Positions 46,015 through 55,322 of a stretch of 64,000 nt of DNA are shown one piece after another. The notes beneath the pieces are model-generated. The model saw only the letters and a list, made by a program, of their open reading frames with translations. It was not told the origin of the DNA and searched no databases. The first letter of the stretch is position 1. Every line of letters begins with the position of its first letter. The translations under genes and the position numbers were made by a program. Origin of the DNA: an uncultured Bacteroidota bacterium (GTDB lineage: Bacteria > Bacteroidota > Bacteroidia > Chitinophagales > Chitinophagaceae); assembly GCA_903877645.1 (NCBI GenBank), contig CAIRES010000059.1, positions 1 to 64,000 on the forward strand, in the 5' to 3' direction.

Positions 46015-47073
46015 ATGTCGGGATTTATAATAATAACATTGATAATTCTGGTCTTTATAGTTATATACCAGATAGGTAAAGCAAGTGAATATGCTGCCGT
46101 AATTCGCGGAGAAGAAAAGGTGAAGGCATCCACCAACCGCACCATAGCAATATTGCTGCTGGCAATGTTTGTGCTGAGTATATGGGGCATCTGGATGTGC
46201 AATGATCTGTTTAAAGGGAAGTTATTACCGGTTGCTGCCTGCGCTACAGGTGTGAACTATGACATGATGTTCAATATGACCACGCTGGTTACCGGTATTG
46301 TGTTTTTCCTTACACAGGCTGTTCTTTTCTGGTTTGCATTCCGTTACAGGTCTACCGGCGATAAGCGCACTACTTTCTTCTTCCCGCACAACAATAAGCT
46401 GGAAATTATCTGGACTACCATTCCTGCCATTGCTATGGCGATTCTTGTGGCCATTGGTTTGCGCAACTGGTTTGATGTTACTTCTCCTGCGCCGCCTGAG
46501 GCTACTGTGGTAGAAGTAGTGGGCAAGCAGTTCAACTGGCTGATCCGCTACCCCGGTAAAGACAAGGAGCTGGGAAAGAGGGACTTCCGCAAGATCAATG
46601 ACGCAAATAATATCCTTGGCCTCGATTGGTCTGACCCGCATAACATGGATGACATCATCGCACAGAATGGCGAGCTGCATGTGGTGGTCAACAAGCCTGT
46701 GAAATTGCTGATCGGTTCGCGCGATGTGATACATGATGTGGGCCTGCCGCACTTCCGTATGAAGATGGATGCTGTGCCCGGTATTACTACCACATTGTGG
46801 TTCACTCCTACTATCACTACTGATTCTATGAAGCTGATCACGCACAATCCTGATTTTGTGTATGAAATATCCTGCGACCAGGTATGTGGTAAGGGCCACT
46901 ATTCTATGCGCGGTACAGTGATCGTGCAGACACAGGCAGAGTATGATAAATGGATGGCTGCGCAGCAGACGTACTACTCTCAAAATGCCCCCGGTGCAGC
47001 GCCGACTACTCCGGCAGCCGCACCCACGGATGCGCCTAAGAAAGATAGTGTAAAAGCAGTAACGATGAAATAA
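46015..47073 (+). CDS. coxB: Cytochrome c oxidase subunit II
   Basis: 352 residues with three predicted membrane spans (about 4-20, 43-60, 88-110) and a fourth candidate at 132-150, then a cupredoxin domain. The CuA ligands are intact: His240 (VIHDVG), Cys287, Cys291, His295 and Met298 in CDQVCGKGHYSM. No CXXCH heme is fused. The C-terminus is an Ala/Pro tail. It receives electrons from cytochrome c and passes them to subunit I. It is followed by coxA after 32 bases. Confidence 0.95.
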   Translation: MSGFIIITLIILVFIVIYQIGKASEYAAVIRGEEKVKASTNRTIAILLLAMFVLSIWGIWMCNDLFKGKLLPVAACATGVNYDMMFNMTTLVTGIVFFLTQAVLFWFAFRYRSTGDKRTTFFFPHNNKLEIIWTTIPAIAMAILVAIGLRNWFDVTSPAPPEATVVEVVGKQFNWLIRYPGKDKELGKRDFRKINDANNILGLDWSDPHNMDDIIAQNGELHVVVNKPVKLLIGSRDVIHDVGLPHFRMKMDAVPGITTTLWFTPTITTDSMKLITHNPDFVYEISCDQVCGKGHYSMRGTVIVQTQAEYDKWMAAQQTYYSQNAPGAAPTTPAAAPTDAPKKDSVKAVTMK

Positions 47074-47105
47074 TCGGCTACAATTGTAGTCATAAATGTT
47101 AAAAG

Positions 47106-48932
47106 ATGAGTAATCAAGAAATAATCATTGACGGGCCAAATGTAGTGCATGGTGGAGATACAGCCCCAACTGATATGCATGGCCATGAGCATCACGAACA
47201 GCATTTTATCTGGAAGTATATTTTCAGCCAGGACCATAAGATCATCTCCAAGCAGTTCCTGATCACTGGTATTATCTGGGCGATCATAGGTGCTTTGATG
47301 TCTGTGTTTTTCCGTTTGCAGCTTGGTTTCCCTGATTCTACTTTCCCTATCATGGAGAAATTCCTTGGCGATTGGGCAAAGGGTGGCAAACTGACCCCTG
47401 AATTCTACTATGCATTAATAACGATGCATGGTACCATCCTTGTATTCTTTGTACTTACGGCGGGCCTGAGCGGTACGTTTGCCAACCTGTTGATCCCTTA
47501 CCAGGTGGGCGCACGTGATATGGCCTCTCCTTTTATGAACATGCTGTCTTATTGGTTCTTCTTCGCAGCCAGTATACTGATGTTCACTTCCCTTTTCGTA
47601 GAGACCGGTCCTGCATCAGGCGGCTGGACAACCTATCCGCCGCTTAGTGCCCTTAAAGAAGCATCACTTGGCTCCGGCGTAGGTATGGATCTTTGGTTGA
47701 TGAGTATGGCTCTGTTTGTTGTGTCTTCATTGCTGGGTGGCCTTAACTACATCTCTACTGTACTTAATATGCGTACTAAGGGTATGACGATGACCCGCCT
47801 GCCATTGACAATCTGGGCGCTGTTTTTTACAGCTGTACTTGGCGTACTTTCTTTCCCTGTACTGTTCTCCGGCCTTGTGTTGCTGATATTCGACCGCAAC
47901 TTCGGTACCAGCTTCTACCTGTCTGAAATATTCATAGGTGGTAAGGCATTGCCGCATGTTGGTGGCTCTGCTATCCTTTACCAGCACTTGTTCTGGTTCC
48001 TGGGGCATCCCGAGGTTTATATCATCATGCTTCCGGGCATGGGCATGGCATCGGAGGTACTGTCTACCAACAGCCGCAAACCGATCTTCGGTTACTTTGC
48101 AATGATCATTTCCCTCATTGGTATCACATTGCTGGCGTTCCTTGTTTGGGCGCACCACATGTTCGTTACCGGTATGAGTCCGTTCCTCGGTTCTATATTC
48201 GTACTGCTTACCCTGCTTATCGCAGTACCGTCTGCGGTAAAGGTGTTCAACTGGCTGACTACTATCTGGCGCGGTAACATCAGGTTCACGCCTGCTATGC
48301 TGTTCGCACTTGGTTTCGTATCTCTGTTCATCTCGGGAGGCCTTACAGGTATCTTCCTGGGTAACTCAGCACTTGATATACACCTTCATGATACATATTT
48401 CGTTGTGGCGCACTTCCATATTGTAATGGGTGTATCTGCCTTCTTCGGTATGTTTGCCGGTATCTATCATTGGTTTCCCAAGATGTTTGGCAAGTTCATG
48501 AACAATAGCCTTGGCTATATTCACTTCTTCATCACATTCATTGGTTCTTACCTTATCTTCTGGCCGATGCACTACGAAGGAATCGCAGGTATGCCACGCC
48601 GTTACTACGATTACTCGGCATGGGAATCATTCAAGCATTTTCAGGGTATCAATGCCTTCATCAGCATTGTAGCCATCATCGTATTCTTTACACAGTTATT
48701 GTTTGTGGTTAACTTCTTTACAAGCATTTTCCGTGGCCGCAAGCTCACTAATCCAAACCCATGGGGCGCTACTACACTGGAATGGACCACACCGATACAT
48801 CCGGGCCATGGCAACTGGGTAGGCGAAATACCTGAAGTATATCGCTGGCCTTATGATTACAAAGATGATGGTCATGGCAATGACTTTATCCCGCAGACCA
48901 CGCCATTAAGGCCGGGAGAAGAAGAACATTAA
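47106..48932 (+). CDS. coxA: Cytochrome c oxidase subunit I
   Basis: 608 residues with about 12-13 membrane spans. It carries the oxygen-reducing haem-copper centre and pumps protons. Ligands are in place: His108 for the low-spin heme, HPEVY at 301-305 with His301 for CuB and the cross-linked Tyr305, HH at 350-351 for CuB, then His436 for the high-spin heme and His438 for the low-spin heme. It is A-type because of the HPEVY Glu. The last gene of the operon, ended by a clear terminator. Subunit III is not in this window. Confidence 0.96.
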   Translation: MSNQEIIIDGPNVVHGGDTAPTDMHGHEHHEQHFIWKYIFSQDHKIISKQFLITGIIWAIIGALMSVFFRLQLGFPDSTFPIMEKFLGDWAKGGKLTPEFYYALITMHGTILVFFVLTAGLSGTFANLLIPYQVGARDMASPFMNMLSYWFFFAASILMFTSLFVETGPASGGWTTYPPLSALKEASLGSGVGMDLWLMSMALFVVSSLLGGLNYISTVLNMRTKGMTMTRLPLTIWALFFTAVLGVLSFPVLFSGLVLLIFDRNFGTSFYLSEIFIGGKALPHVGGSAILYQHLFWFLGHPEVYIIMLPGMGMASEVLSTNSRKPIFGYFAMIISLIGITLLAFLVWAHHMFVTGMSPFLGSIFVLLTLLIAVPSAVKVFNWLTTIWRGNIRFTPAMLFALGFVSLFISGGLTGIFLGNSALDIHLHDTYFVVAHFHIVMGVSAFFGMFAGIYHWFPKMFGKFMNNSLGYIHFFITFIGSYLIFWPMHYEGIAGMPRRYYDYSAWESFKHFQGINAFISIVAIIVFFTQLLFVVNFFTSIFRGRKLTNPNPWGATTLEWTTPIHPGHGNWVGEIPEVYRWPYDYKDDGHGNDFIPQTTPLRPGEEEH

Positions 48933-48957
48933 TAATACCAACACACACAAAATAATG

Positions 48958-48985
48958 AAAGACCGCTCGATTGGGCGGTCTTTTT
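48958..48985 (+). terminator. Terminator of the act/cox operon
   Basis: A 9-bp stem (AAAGACCGC at 48958-48966 with GCGGTCTTT at 48975-48983) plus T residues, 25 bases after the coxA stop. Confidence 0.95.
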
Positions 48986-49018
48986 GTTTGGAGATCAGCT
49001 TCGATAATCCGAACATAG

Positions 49019-49076
49019 CCCACGGTTTCAACTGTAGGTAAACAAAGAAAATAAGACAAGAACCGTTTCAACGGTT
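49019..49076. repeat. Paired-palindrome intergenic element, copy B
   Basis: CCCACGGTTTCAACTGTAGG (49019-49038) and AACCGTTTCAACGGTT (49061-49076) repeat the two-hairpin layout of 28897-28955. The first hairpin here has two mismatches in its right arm; the second is intact. Confidence 0.85.
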
Positions 49077-49113
49077 TATCCCCACGCGATTGGCAAGCGG
49101 TTATAACGTACTA

Positions 49114-51258
49114 CTATTCAGCCGGCTTTGTATCTGTCGCTTCCTCCTTTCCTCCAATCTTAAACAGCCTGTAAGCGAGTGCCGTACCCGTTTCATCGGC
49201 TTTCTGCCAGGCAAAGGATTGCTTGGGAACAATATAATTGCCATTACGATCAGTAACGTAATAAGTGATGTCTTTCTTATTTCCGTTGCGGGTAAAGGTG
49301 ATATAGGCCTGCGGAGCAGTACCTGAATTCACCCAATTGATGTTGCAGGCCCGCAGTCTTTCCTCGACATCTTTATCTACTGCGCCATTGATGTGCAGGC
49401 TGATGTTTGGGGTCATACGACTAAAAGGTACTAACTGTGGGTAGATCACAGACAACTTGTATAGCCATTCACTTTGTTCAGCAGTGAGTTTCATGTGCTG
49501 GGCACATTCTGCCTCAGCTTCATATATACGTGCGGTGAACAGTTTTTCGAAATCGGCATCGGTATTAGGATCGTGCAGCAGTTTGTCCAGTTCTTTTTTG
49601 GCATCTGGATACTTGCCTTGCTGCATTTTCAACTTGGCAGCAAACAGCTTGAAATACTTGACCACCTTTGGCCGCTTGTCGGTCTCTGCTTCCTTCTGAA
49701 AGCGGCTGATGAAATACCCGGTGCTGAAATCATGTACCAGGTACCATATCTCATCCCATGATACGGTACTCTCGGTAGAGAACAGCTTGTAGATCACGCG
49801 TTCCCGTTCAGGATTTTGCGCAAACTGGTTGATAATGAGAAATTGCTGCAGGTACTTCTCGCTCAGCTTTTTGGCAATACTGCTCAATACGCCGGGGTTG
49901 TACCACCAGTTGCGGTGTTCAAACTGGTCCATCTGCCATGCCCGGTCTTTATTAATGAGCTTCAGTAGTTGTATACTGAAGTCATAGTGGCTTTGGCCGA
50001 GTGTAGTGCCTATGTGCAGTTCTTTAAAGTCGGCTGCTTTATCGGCATAGCGTTGCGCCTCACTTACTTGTCCATCATAGAGCAGCGACCTTGCGAGGGC
50101 TATATTGTACCAGCCATAGCCGGGGGTGGTGCCATTGGCCGTGATCATATTTCGGGCCATTTCGGCACCCGCCTTTGGTTGCGCTTTGTATATATCAAGT
50201 ATGGTGCTGTAATAGGCCCATTCCTGCAGGTGTTTATCGTCGGCTTCTGTTTCGGCAGCCTTTTTGTACTCATCAGCAGCAGTTCGGAAGTCGCCGCAGA
50301 TACTGCGGAAGTTGGCGTAGTTGTTGTGTGGCAGCCGGTGTGCATCCCTCATCAATCCGAAGTAATACTCTGCCGAATCTATATTGAACGCATAGCTGTA
50401 CAATATGCACCGGTAGTGATAAACGCCAAGTTTTTCCCGCTCATCATTATCTTTCAGGAAGGGGATATAGGTTCCCAGCTTATCATTCAGCCGCTTATTA
50501 TATTGTATCCACCGCATAGCTGTATCGAGGTAGCGGCCGGCCAGCTTTTCATTTTCGTCAATGGTGTTTTTGAGGAAGGTGTATTTTGATGAGGTATAAA
50601 ACCGGTTGCGATGCACCGTCCAGGCCAGGTAGTCATAGGTATCCAGGTAGTAGTCGGCTTGAAACTTCCATTTCAATACATGCCGCAGCAAGGCCATTGT
50701 TTTAATAGGCTGGTCGGTATTACTATAGCACTGCATCAGGTAGTAGGCAATGATCGTATAGTCTGGCTGTATAGCCCTTATCGGGTAAAATACAAGTATG
50801 CTGTCTGTGCGCGTGGATAGTGCCTTGGCATAATCATGCTCTATGAGGTGCAATGCGCGCTCCAGTGGTATGGCCGCATTTTTATACCCCAGGTAGTCGG
50901 CAGCATGGTCAAATTTATATTGCCCTTCCAGCATCCAGCCCACATAGTAGGTGCTGTCTATCCGCTTGAATTCCCTGGCACGGGGCAATAACTCATCAGG
51001 CCCTATACCTATTGCCCGTTTGGCATCAATATCAAAATAGCGCAGTTCCATTTTAGCCGCCGGGTGTGGAGGCCATAGCTGGCGGGGTATGCTTTGCATT
51101 TTAGCTTTTGCCTCTGCTGCCGCAGTGGCATTGTTGCCATGGCTTTGTGCGAAAGAAGTTTTGCCGGCAAACATAAACAGCATCACGCACAGTGCGGCAA
51201 TGCCGCGATACTGCAGCCTGCAAAGAATTATACACTTAATTGATGATGCTACTTTCAT
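49114..51258 (-). CDS. Large exported helical-repeat (TPR-like) protein, unknown function
   Basis: 714 residues. A signal peptide lies at about 1-38 (ending SFAQS). The bulk is alpha-helical with TPR-like pairs, for example YKKAAETEADDKHLQEWAYY, then IALARSLLYDGQVSEAQRYA and LKMQQGKYPDAKKELDKLL. The C-terminal 90 residues look beta-rich (ISLHINGAVD, AYITFTRNGNKKDITYYV). I do not recognise a catalytic motif. It starts five bases after the MoxR gene and is surely in its operon, so it may be a target or partner of the ATPase, although it should lie in the periplasm or outer membrane. Confidence 0.75.
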   Translation of the reverse strand: MKVASSIKCIILCRLQYRGIAALCVMLFMFAGKTSFAQSHGNNATAAAEAKAKMQSIPRQLWPPHPAAKMELRYFDIDAKRAIGIGPDELLPRAREFKRIDSTYYVGWMLEGQYKFDHAADYLGYKNAAIPLERALHLIEHDYAKALSTRTDSILVFYPIRAIQPDYTIIAYYLMQCYSNTDQPIKTMALLRHVLKWKFQADYYLDTYDYLAWTVHRNRFYTSSKYTFLKNTIDENEKLAGRYLDTAMRWIQYNKRLNDKLGTYIPFLKDNDEREKLGVYHYRCILYSYAFNIDSAEYYFGLMRDAHRLPHNNYANFRSICGDFRTAADEYKKAAETEADDKHLQEWAYYSTILDIYKAQPKAGAEMARNMITANGTTPGYGWYNIALARSLLYDGQVSEAQRYADKAADFKELHIGTTLGQSHYDFSIQLLKLINKDRAWQMDQFEHRNWWYNPGVLSSIAKKLSEKYLQQFLIINQFAQNPERERVIYKLFSTESTVSWDEIWYLVHDFSTGYFISRFQKEAETDKRPKVVKYFKLFAAKLKMQQGKYPDAKKELDKLLHDPNTDADFEKLFTARIYEAEAECAQHMKLTAEQSEWLYKLSVIYPQLVPFSRMTPNISLHINGAVDKDVEERLRACNINWVNSGTAPQAYITFTRNGNKKDITYYVTDRNGNYIVPKQSFAWQKADETGTALAYRLFKIGGKEEATDTKPAE

Positions 51259-51263
51259 AATGC

Positions 51264-52256
51264 CTAAGCATACAACTTTAATTTCGCCAGCCGCTCTGCT
51301 TCTTTGTTGATGATGCTCTCCAGTGATTTGAGCTTACCTTCTTTATTGCGATAAATAAGCCTGTGCTCCAGCACTGCCCGGGCAATGTCTTTTACATCAT
51401 CCTCTATCACATAGGTGCGGCCCTTTACCAGCGCATAAGCACGCAGGCATTTGAGGAACGCAATACCACTGCGGGTAGAAGCGCCGAGGGATATATCCTG
51501 GTGGTCGCGTGTAGCTCGTACTATATTACTTACCGCCTTTACGATCTCGTCATGCACAAACACCTCGCCTGCCTGCTTTTGCAGAGAAAGTATATCATGC
51601 ATACTCAGCGCCTGTTGCAGGTCCACGAGGTTTTGGGCAATATCCAGGTACTCGCGATAAATATTCAGCTCGGTCTGTTCATCTACATACCCAAAGTAGA
51701 TCTTCATGTAAAACCTGTCCAGTTGCGCTGCAGGCAATGGATAGGTGCCTTCCATCTCTATGGGGTTCTGCGTGGCAATGGAGAAAAACAAACGCTCCAG
51801 TTTCATTGTCACATCGCCTGATGTGATCTGTTGCTCGGCCATGGCCTCCAGCAGTGCGCTCTGCACCTTGGGCGATGCGCGGTTGATCTCATCAGCCAGC
51901 AGTATGTTGCAGAACAATGGCCCCTTCTTAAAAATGAATTCTTTATGCACATCATCGAAGATGTGTGTGCCTATAAGGTCCATAGGCAACAGGTCGGGTG
52001 TGAACTGTATGCGCTTGAAGATCACATGTTCGCCCTCTCGCTCGCCACTGATGCATTGCGCCAGGGTACGTGCCAATATAGTTTTGCCGGTGCCGGGATT
52101 ATCCTCCATCAGTATATGTCCGCCTGCCAGCAATGCGGTGATCACCAATTCTATTTGCCCGCGCTTGCCGCGGATCACTTTTTCTATCTGTCCTACCAGG
52201 TGCGGTATAGCCTGCGTAGCGTCTATAACTAAAGGTTCAGTGCCCGGTTCTGTCAT
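51264..52256 (-). CDS. MoxR-family AAA+ ATPase
   Basis: 330 residues. Walker A is EDNPGTGKT (51-59), Walker B is ILLADEINR (118-126) and sensor 1 is IATQNPIE. The C-terminal lid contains LGASTRSGIAFLKCLRAYAL. MoxR proteins act as chaperones that help mature partner proteins, usually coded beside VWA or DUF58 genes. Here neither partner type is present. Only the exported 714-residue protein follows, after five bases. Confidence 0.93.
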   Translation of the reverse strand: MTEPGTEPLVIDATQAIPHLVGQIEKVIRGKRGQIELVITALLAGGHILMEDNPGTGKTILARTLAQCISGEREGEHVIFKRIQFTPDLLPMDLIGTHIFDDVHKEFIFKKGPLFCNILLADEINRASPKVQSALLEAMAEQQITSGDVTMKLERLFFSIATQNPIEMEGTYPLPAAQLDRFYMKIYFGYVDEQTELNIYREYLDIAQNLVDLQQALSMHDILSLQKQAGEVFVHDEIVKAVSNIVRATRDHQDISLGASTRSGIAFLKCLRAYALVKGRTYVIEDDVKDIARAVLEHRLIYRNKEGKLKSLESIINKEAERLAKLKLYA

Positions 52257-52401
52257 ACATTAATTTCTTTATACAATTTTACTGATTAATACCCGTAGAT
52301 ATAGAATAGTGTTGATAATTTTTTGTGAAAAGAGGTATCTGATAGATTTTTTTACATAAGACAATTGTAGATTGTATGATAATGTCGTAATTTAGCAAAA
52401 C

Positions 52402-52704
52402 ATGAGTACCGTAAACATAAGGCTATATGATATTCTTCGTAAAGAATTAAATCTTTCGGATGAAAAAGCACGGAACCTAACAGAAACTATTGAGCAAGTA
52501 GTAAAGGACGAAGTAAAGGCAGATAGTAACGAATACAAAAGCATATTTAAAGCAGATTTTAAAGACCTTGACACTAAATTTGAAAAGGAAATATCAAAAG
52601 TAGAAGTTAAGATAGAGCAGTCGAAATCTGACATGGTAAAGTGGTTCGTAAGCCTTTTTGTTGCGCTTGCTTTGATGATCATAGGCCTGTATATAAAGAA
52701 ATAG
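52402..52704 (+). CDS. Small coiled-coil protein with C-terminal membrane anchor
   Basis: 100 residues: a coiled coil (about 20-75: ARNLTETIEQVVKDEVKADS, DTKFEKEISKVEVKIEQSK) followed by one membrane span (about 80-97). The layout resembles small DUF1640/CCDC90-like proteins. Function unknown. The gene is AT-rich compared with its neighbours. A weak promoter (TTG-N20-TAATTTAG, 52365-52395) ends seven bases before the start. Confidence 0.75.
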   Translation: MSTVNIRLYDILRKELNLSDEKARNLTETIEQVVKDEVKADSNEYKSIFKADFKDLDTKFEKEISKVEVKIEQSKSDMVKWFVSLFVALALMIIGLYIKK

Positions 52705-52772
52705 ATTCACACCGGTTGTTGAAATAGGAAGGCATATAAGATACATACCAATAATCGCCTAAAATAACAACT

Positions 52773-53012
52773 ATGAATCCCCAAGTAAAAGAAGTTAAGG
52801 TATTGGATAATTATACGTTAGAGCTCATCTTTGATAATGGCGAAATAGGACGTTTCTCTATGCAACCTTATCTTGACTATCCGGTGTATGAACCCCTCCG
52901 CGACTATAATTTTTTTAAGACTGCCAGGGTCGGTATGGGTATCGTATCGTGGGGCGAAGATATTGACATGTCGCCGGATACGTTATACTTGGATAGCAGA
53001 ATGGTAGCCTGA
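52773..53012 (+). CDS. DUF2442 family protein
   Basis: 79 residues: VKEVKVLDNYTLELIFDNGE, GRFSMQPYLDYPVYEPLRDY and a closing SWGEDIDMSPDTLYLDS are the standard DUF2442 core. In many genomes such genes are paired with DUF4160 in toxin-antitoxin-like units; no DUF4160 gene is seen here, so it is an orphan. It lies in a small AT-rich group between moxR and hddA. Confidence 0.9.
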   Translation: MNPQVKEVKVLDNYTLELIFDNGEIGRFSMQPYLDYPVYEPLRDYNFFKTARVGMGIVSWGEDIDMSPDTLYLDSRMVA

Positions 53013-53086
53013 TGTATGCCTGCGATAATGCTCCTGAAGGTATAATACCCCGAACTCCCGCATTTTTATTAATTTAGCTTCCTATT

Positions 53087-54109
53087 ATGATCTACAGAAG
53101 TAAAGCCCCATTGCGGATAGGCCTTGCCGGCGGTGGCACCGATGTAAGCCCGTATTGCGACCTGTACGGCGGTGCCATTCTCAATGCCACCATTTCGCTA
53201 TATGCCTATGCGACTATTGAGACGCTCCACGATCCGCAGGTCATCTTTGAAGCTATGGATAGGAACGAGGTCGTTTCTTATGACCTGAAAGAAGAATTGC
53301 CCATCGATAGCAAGCTTGACCTCGCTACCGGCGTATACAATCACCTCGTAAAGAAATATGGCCCTGTACCCTGTGGTTTTAAACTCACCACACTCGTAGA
53401 TGCACCCGCTGGCTCAGGCCTCGGCAGTTCATCCACATTGGTAGTGGCCATCATTGGTGTGTTTGCCGAATGGCTGAACCTGCCCCTGGGCGAGTACGAC
53501 ATAGCCCATATGGCCTACGACATAGAGCGGGTGGACCTGGGTATGGCCGGCGGCAAACAGGATCAGTACGCAGCCACATTTGGCGGTGTTAACTTCATGG
53601 AGTTCTATGCCGATAACAAAGTAATAGTGAATCCACTGCGTATAAAGCCACAATACCTCAATGAGCTGGAAAACAACCTGCTGCTGTATTTCACAGCTAC
53701 CAGCAGGCTCTCGTCAACGATCATAGAGGCACAAAGCCAGAATGTAAAAGACAAAAACAAGGAAAGTATAGACGCTATGCACCATCTGAAAGAGCAGTCG
53801 CAGATGATGAAGGAGGCCCTGCTGAAAGGCAATGTTCATGACATAGGCCGCATACTCGATTATGGTTTCCGTTTCAAGAAACAGATGGCAAAGGGCATCT
53901 CTAATACTGCCATGGACGAAATATATGAGGCCGCTCTCAAAGCAGGTGCTACAGGTGGCAAAATATCGGGCGCGGGCGGTGGCGGCTTTATGATGTTCTA
54001 TTGCCCCGGCAATACCCGCTACGCAGTAAAACATACACTACAAAGCATTGGCGGCAGTTTCAGCCAATATCAATTCACAGAAAGAGGTGTCTTTACCTGG
54101 AAAATCTAG
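53087..54109 (+). CDS. hddA: D-glycero-D-manno-heptose 7-phosphate kinase (GHMP family)
   Basis: A 340-residue GHMP kinase. PLRIGLAGGGTDVSPY opens the protein, PAGSGLGSSS (107-116) is the ATP-binding GHMP motif and GKISGAGGGGFMMFY the C-terminal one. HddA phosphorylates D-glycero-D-manno-heptose 7-phosphate at C1 on the way to GDP-heptose for surface glycans. An hddC-like nucleotidyltransferase follows, interrupted by a four-helix-bundle gene. gmhA and gmhB are not in the window. Related sugar kinases have the same fold, so the exact sugar is inferred from the pair. Confidence 0.85.
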   Translation: MIYRSKAPLRIGLAGGGTDVSPYCDLYGGAILNATISLYAYATIETLHDPQVIFEAMDRNEVVSYDLKEELPIDSKLDLATGVYNHLVKKYGPVPCGFKLTTLVDAPAGSGLGSSSTLVVAIIGVFAEWLNLPLGEYDIAHMAYDIERVDLGMAGGKQDQYAATFGGVNFMEFYADNKVIVNPLRIKPQYLNELENNLLLYFTATSRLSSTIIEAQSQNVKDKNKESIDAMHHLKEQSQMMKEALLKGNVHDIGRILDYGFRFKKQMAKGISNTAMDEIYEAALKAGATGGKISGAGGGGFMMFYCPGNTRYAVKHTLQSIGGSFSQYQFTERGVFTWKI

Positions 54110-54115
54110 GTTAAT

Positions 54116-54143
54116 AAGTTAAAAGGTTAATGGGTTAAAAGGT
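54116..54143. repeat. Left imperfect inverted repeat around the four-helix-bundle gene
   Basis: 28 bases matching the reverse complement of 54567-54594 at 24 positions (AAGTTAA...GGGTTAAAAGGT). It lies just after the hddA stop. Confidence 0.75.
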
Positions 54144-54168
54144 CGGTAAGGCTAACTATCTAGGCTAA

Positions 54169-54567
54169 ATGGAAGATGCGAAAATATACAGATCGTTTAC
54201 AGATTTAGAAGTCTGGAAAGCTGCGCGACGCTATAAGAATAGCATTTATAAACTTGTTTCACATTTTCCTCAAACAGAGAAATATCGGCACGAAGATCAG
54301 TTAATAAGAGCGTCAAGATCTATTGGCAGTAATATTTCCGAAGGTTACGGCCGGTTTACTTATAAAGACCAGATACATTTTTGCATACAGGCGCGAGGTT
54401 CATTATTCGAAACATTGAACCATATAATCGATGCGTATGATTGTAAATATATTTCAGAAGAAACACTAATTGAATACAAAGAGAAAGTAACGGAATTAGA
54501 GAAAATGCTAAATGGATATATGGCATGGCTAAAGAAAATGGTCAATTCAAAATCCACAACTAATTAA
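54169..54567 (+). CDS. Four-helix-bundle protein (23S rRNA intervening-sequence type)
   Basis: 132 residues: FTDLEVWKAARRYKNSIYKL, QLIRASRSIGSNISEGYGRF and ARGSLFETLNHIIDAYD are the family signature. Such genes were first seen in 23S rRNA intervening sequences and are also scattered through Bacteroidota genomes, often in surface-polysaccharide loci. The role is unknown. The gene is AT-rich and sits between hddA and the hddC-like gene, bracketed by inverted repeats (54116-54143 and 54567-54594). This suggests insertion as a cassette. Confidence 0.92.
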   Translation: MEDAKIYRSFTDLEVWKAARRYKNSIYKLVSHFPQTEKYRHEDQLIRASRSIGSNISEGYGRFTYKDQIHFCIQARGSLFETLNHIIDAYDCKYISEETLIEYKEKVTELEKMLNGYMAWLKKMVNSKSTTN

Positions 54568-54594
54568 CCTTTTAACCCTTTAACTAATTAACTT
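54567..54594. repeat. Right imperfect inverted repeat around the four-helix-bundle gene
   Basis: Reverse complement of 54116-54143 at 24 of 28 positions. It begins at the last base of the stop codon of the four-helix-bundle gene and ends six bases before the next start. Confidence 0.75.
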
Positions 54595-54599
54595 TACGA

Positions 54600-55304
54600 A
54601 TGGAAGCGATAATTTTGGCCGGTGGGCTAGGTACAAGACTACAGGGTGTGATAGGAGAAGCGCCAAAGTGCATGGCCCCGATAAACGGGCTGCCATTTCT
54701 TTCTTACCTCTTTGAATACCTCGAAAAACAAAGATGCACAAGGATCATCCTCTCTTTAGGCTACAAGAACAAACCCATAATTGACTGGCTGGAAGATCAG
54801 GATATTTTCTTTGAGCTCGATTATATTGTAGAGAACGAGCCATTAGGCACCGGCGGAGGCATACTCGCCGCGTTGGAAGAATGCGAAACAGACGATGTCG
54901 TAGTCATCAACGGTGATACCATGTTCGACGTGAACCTGCGCCAGATGATGCTCTTCCATCAAAGCAGTAATGCGCAAACCACGCTGGCACTCAAGGAAAT
55001 GCACAACTTCGAGCGCTATGGCATTGTTAACACCAACGATGCCGGGCTGATCACCTCTTTTGAAGAGAAGCAGCAGCGCGATGCCGGCCTCATCAACGGC
55101 GGCATATACGTGATAGACAGGGAGGCATTTATAGAAAGAAAGCTGCCCAATAAATTCTCTTTCGAGAAAGATTACCTGGAACGCTACACCAACGATAAAA
55201 AATTCTATGGCTACAAAAGCGACGGCTACTTTATAGACATCGGCATACCTGCCGATTATGAGCGGGCACAGGAAGATTTTAAAACCAAGTACAAAGGCTA
55301 TTAA
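54600..55304 (+). CDS. hddC: Sugar-phosphate nucleotidyltransferase, HddC-like
   Basis: A 234-residue nucleotidyltransferase. The N-terminal AIILAGGLGTRLQ with the catalytic Lys in EAPKCMAPI, then LGTGGGILAA and VINGDTMFD, are complete. It is short, without the C-terminal beta-helix of larger relatives, as expected for HddC, which makes GDP-D-glycero-D-manno-heptose from the 1-phosphate. The HddC call rests on the nearby hddA. A TAACTTTA element (54589-54596) ends three bases before the start. Confidence 0.8.
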   Translation: MEAIILAGGLGTRLQGVIGEAPKCMAPINGLPFLSYLFEYLEKQRCTRIILSLGYKNKPIIDWLEDQDIFFELDYIVENEPLGTGGGILAALEECETDDVVVINGDTMFDVNLRQMMLFHQSSNAQTTLALKEMHNFERYGIVNTNDAGLITSFEEKQQRDAGLINGGIYVIDREAFIERKLPNKFSFEKDYLERYTNDKKFYGYKSDGYFIDIGIPADYERAQEDFKTKYKGY

Positions 55305-55322
55305 GCCTGCAAATAAATTGAC

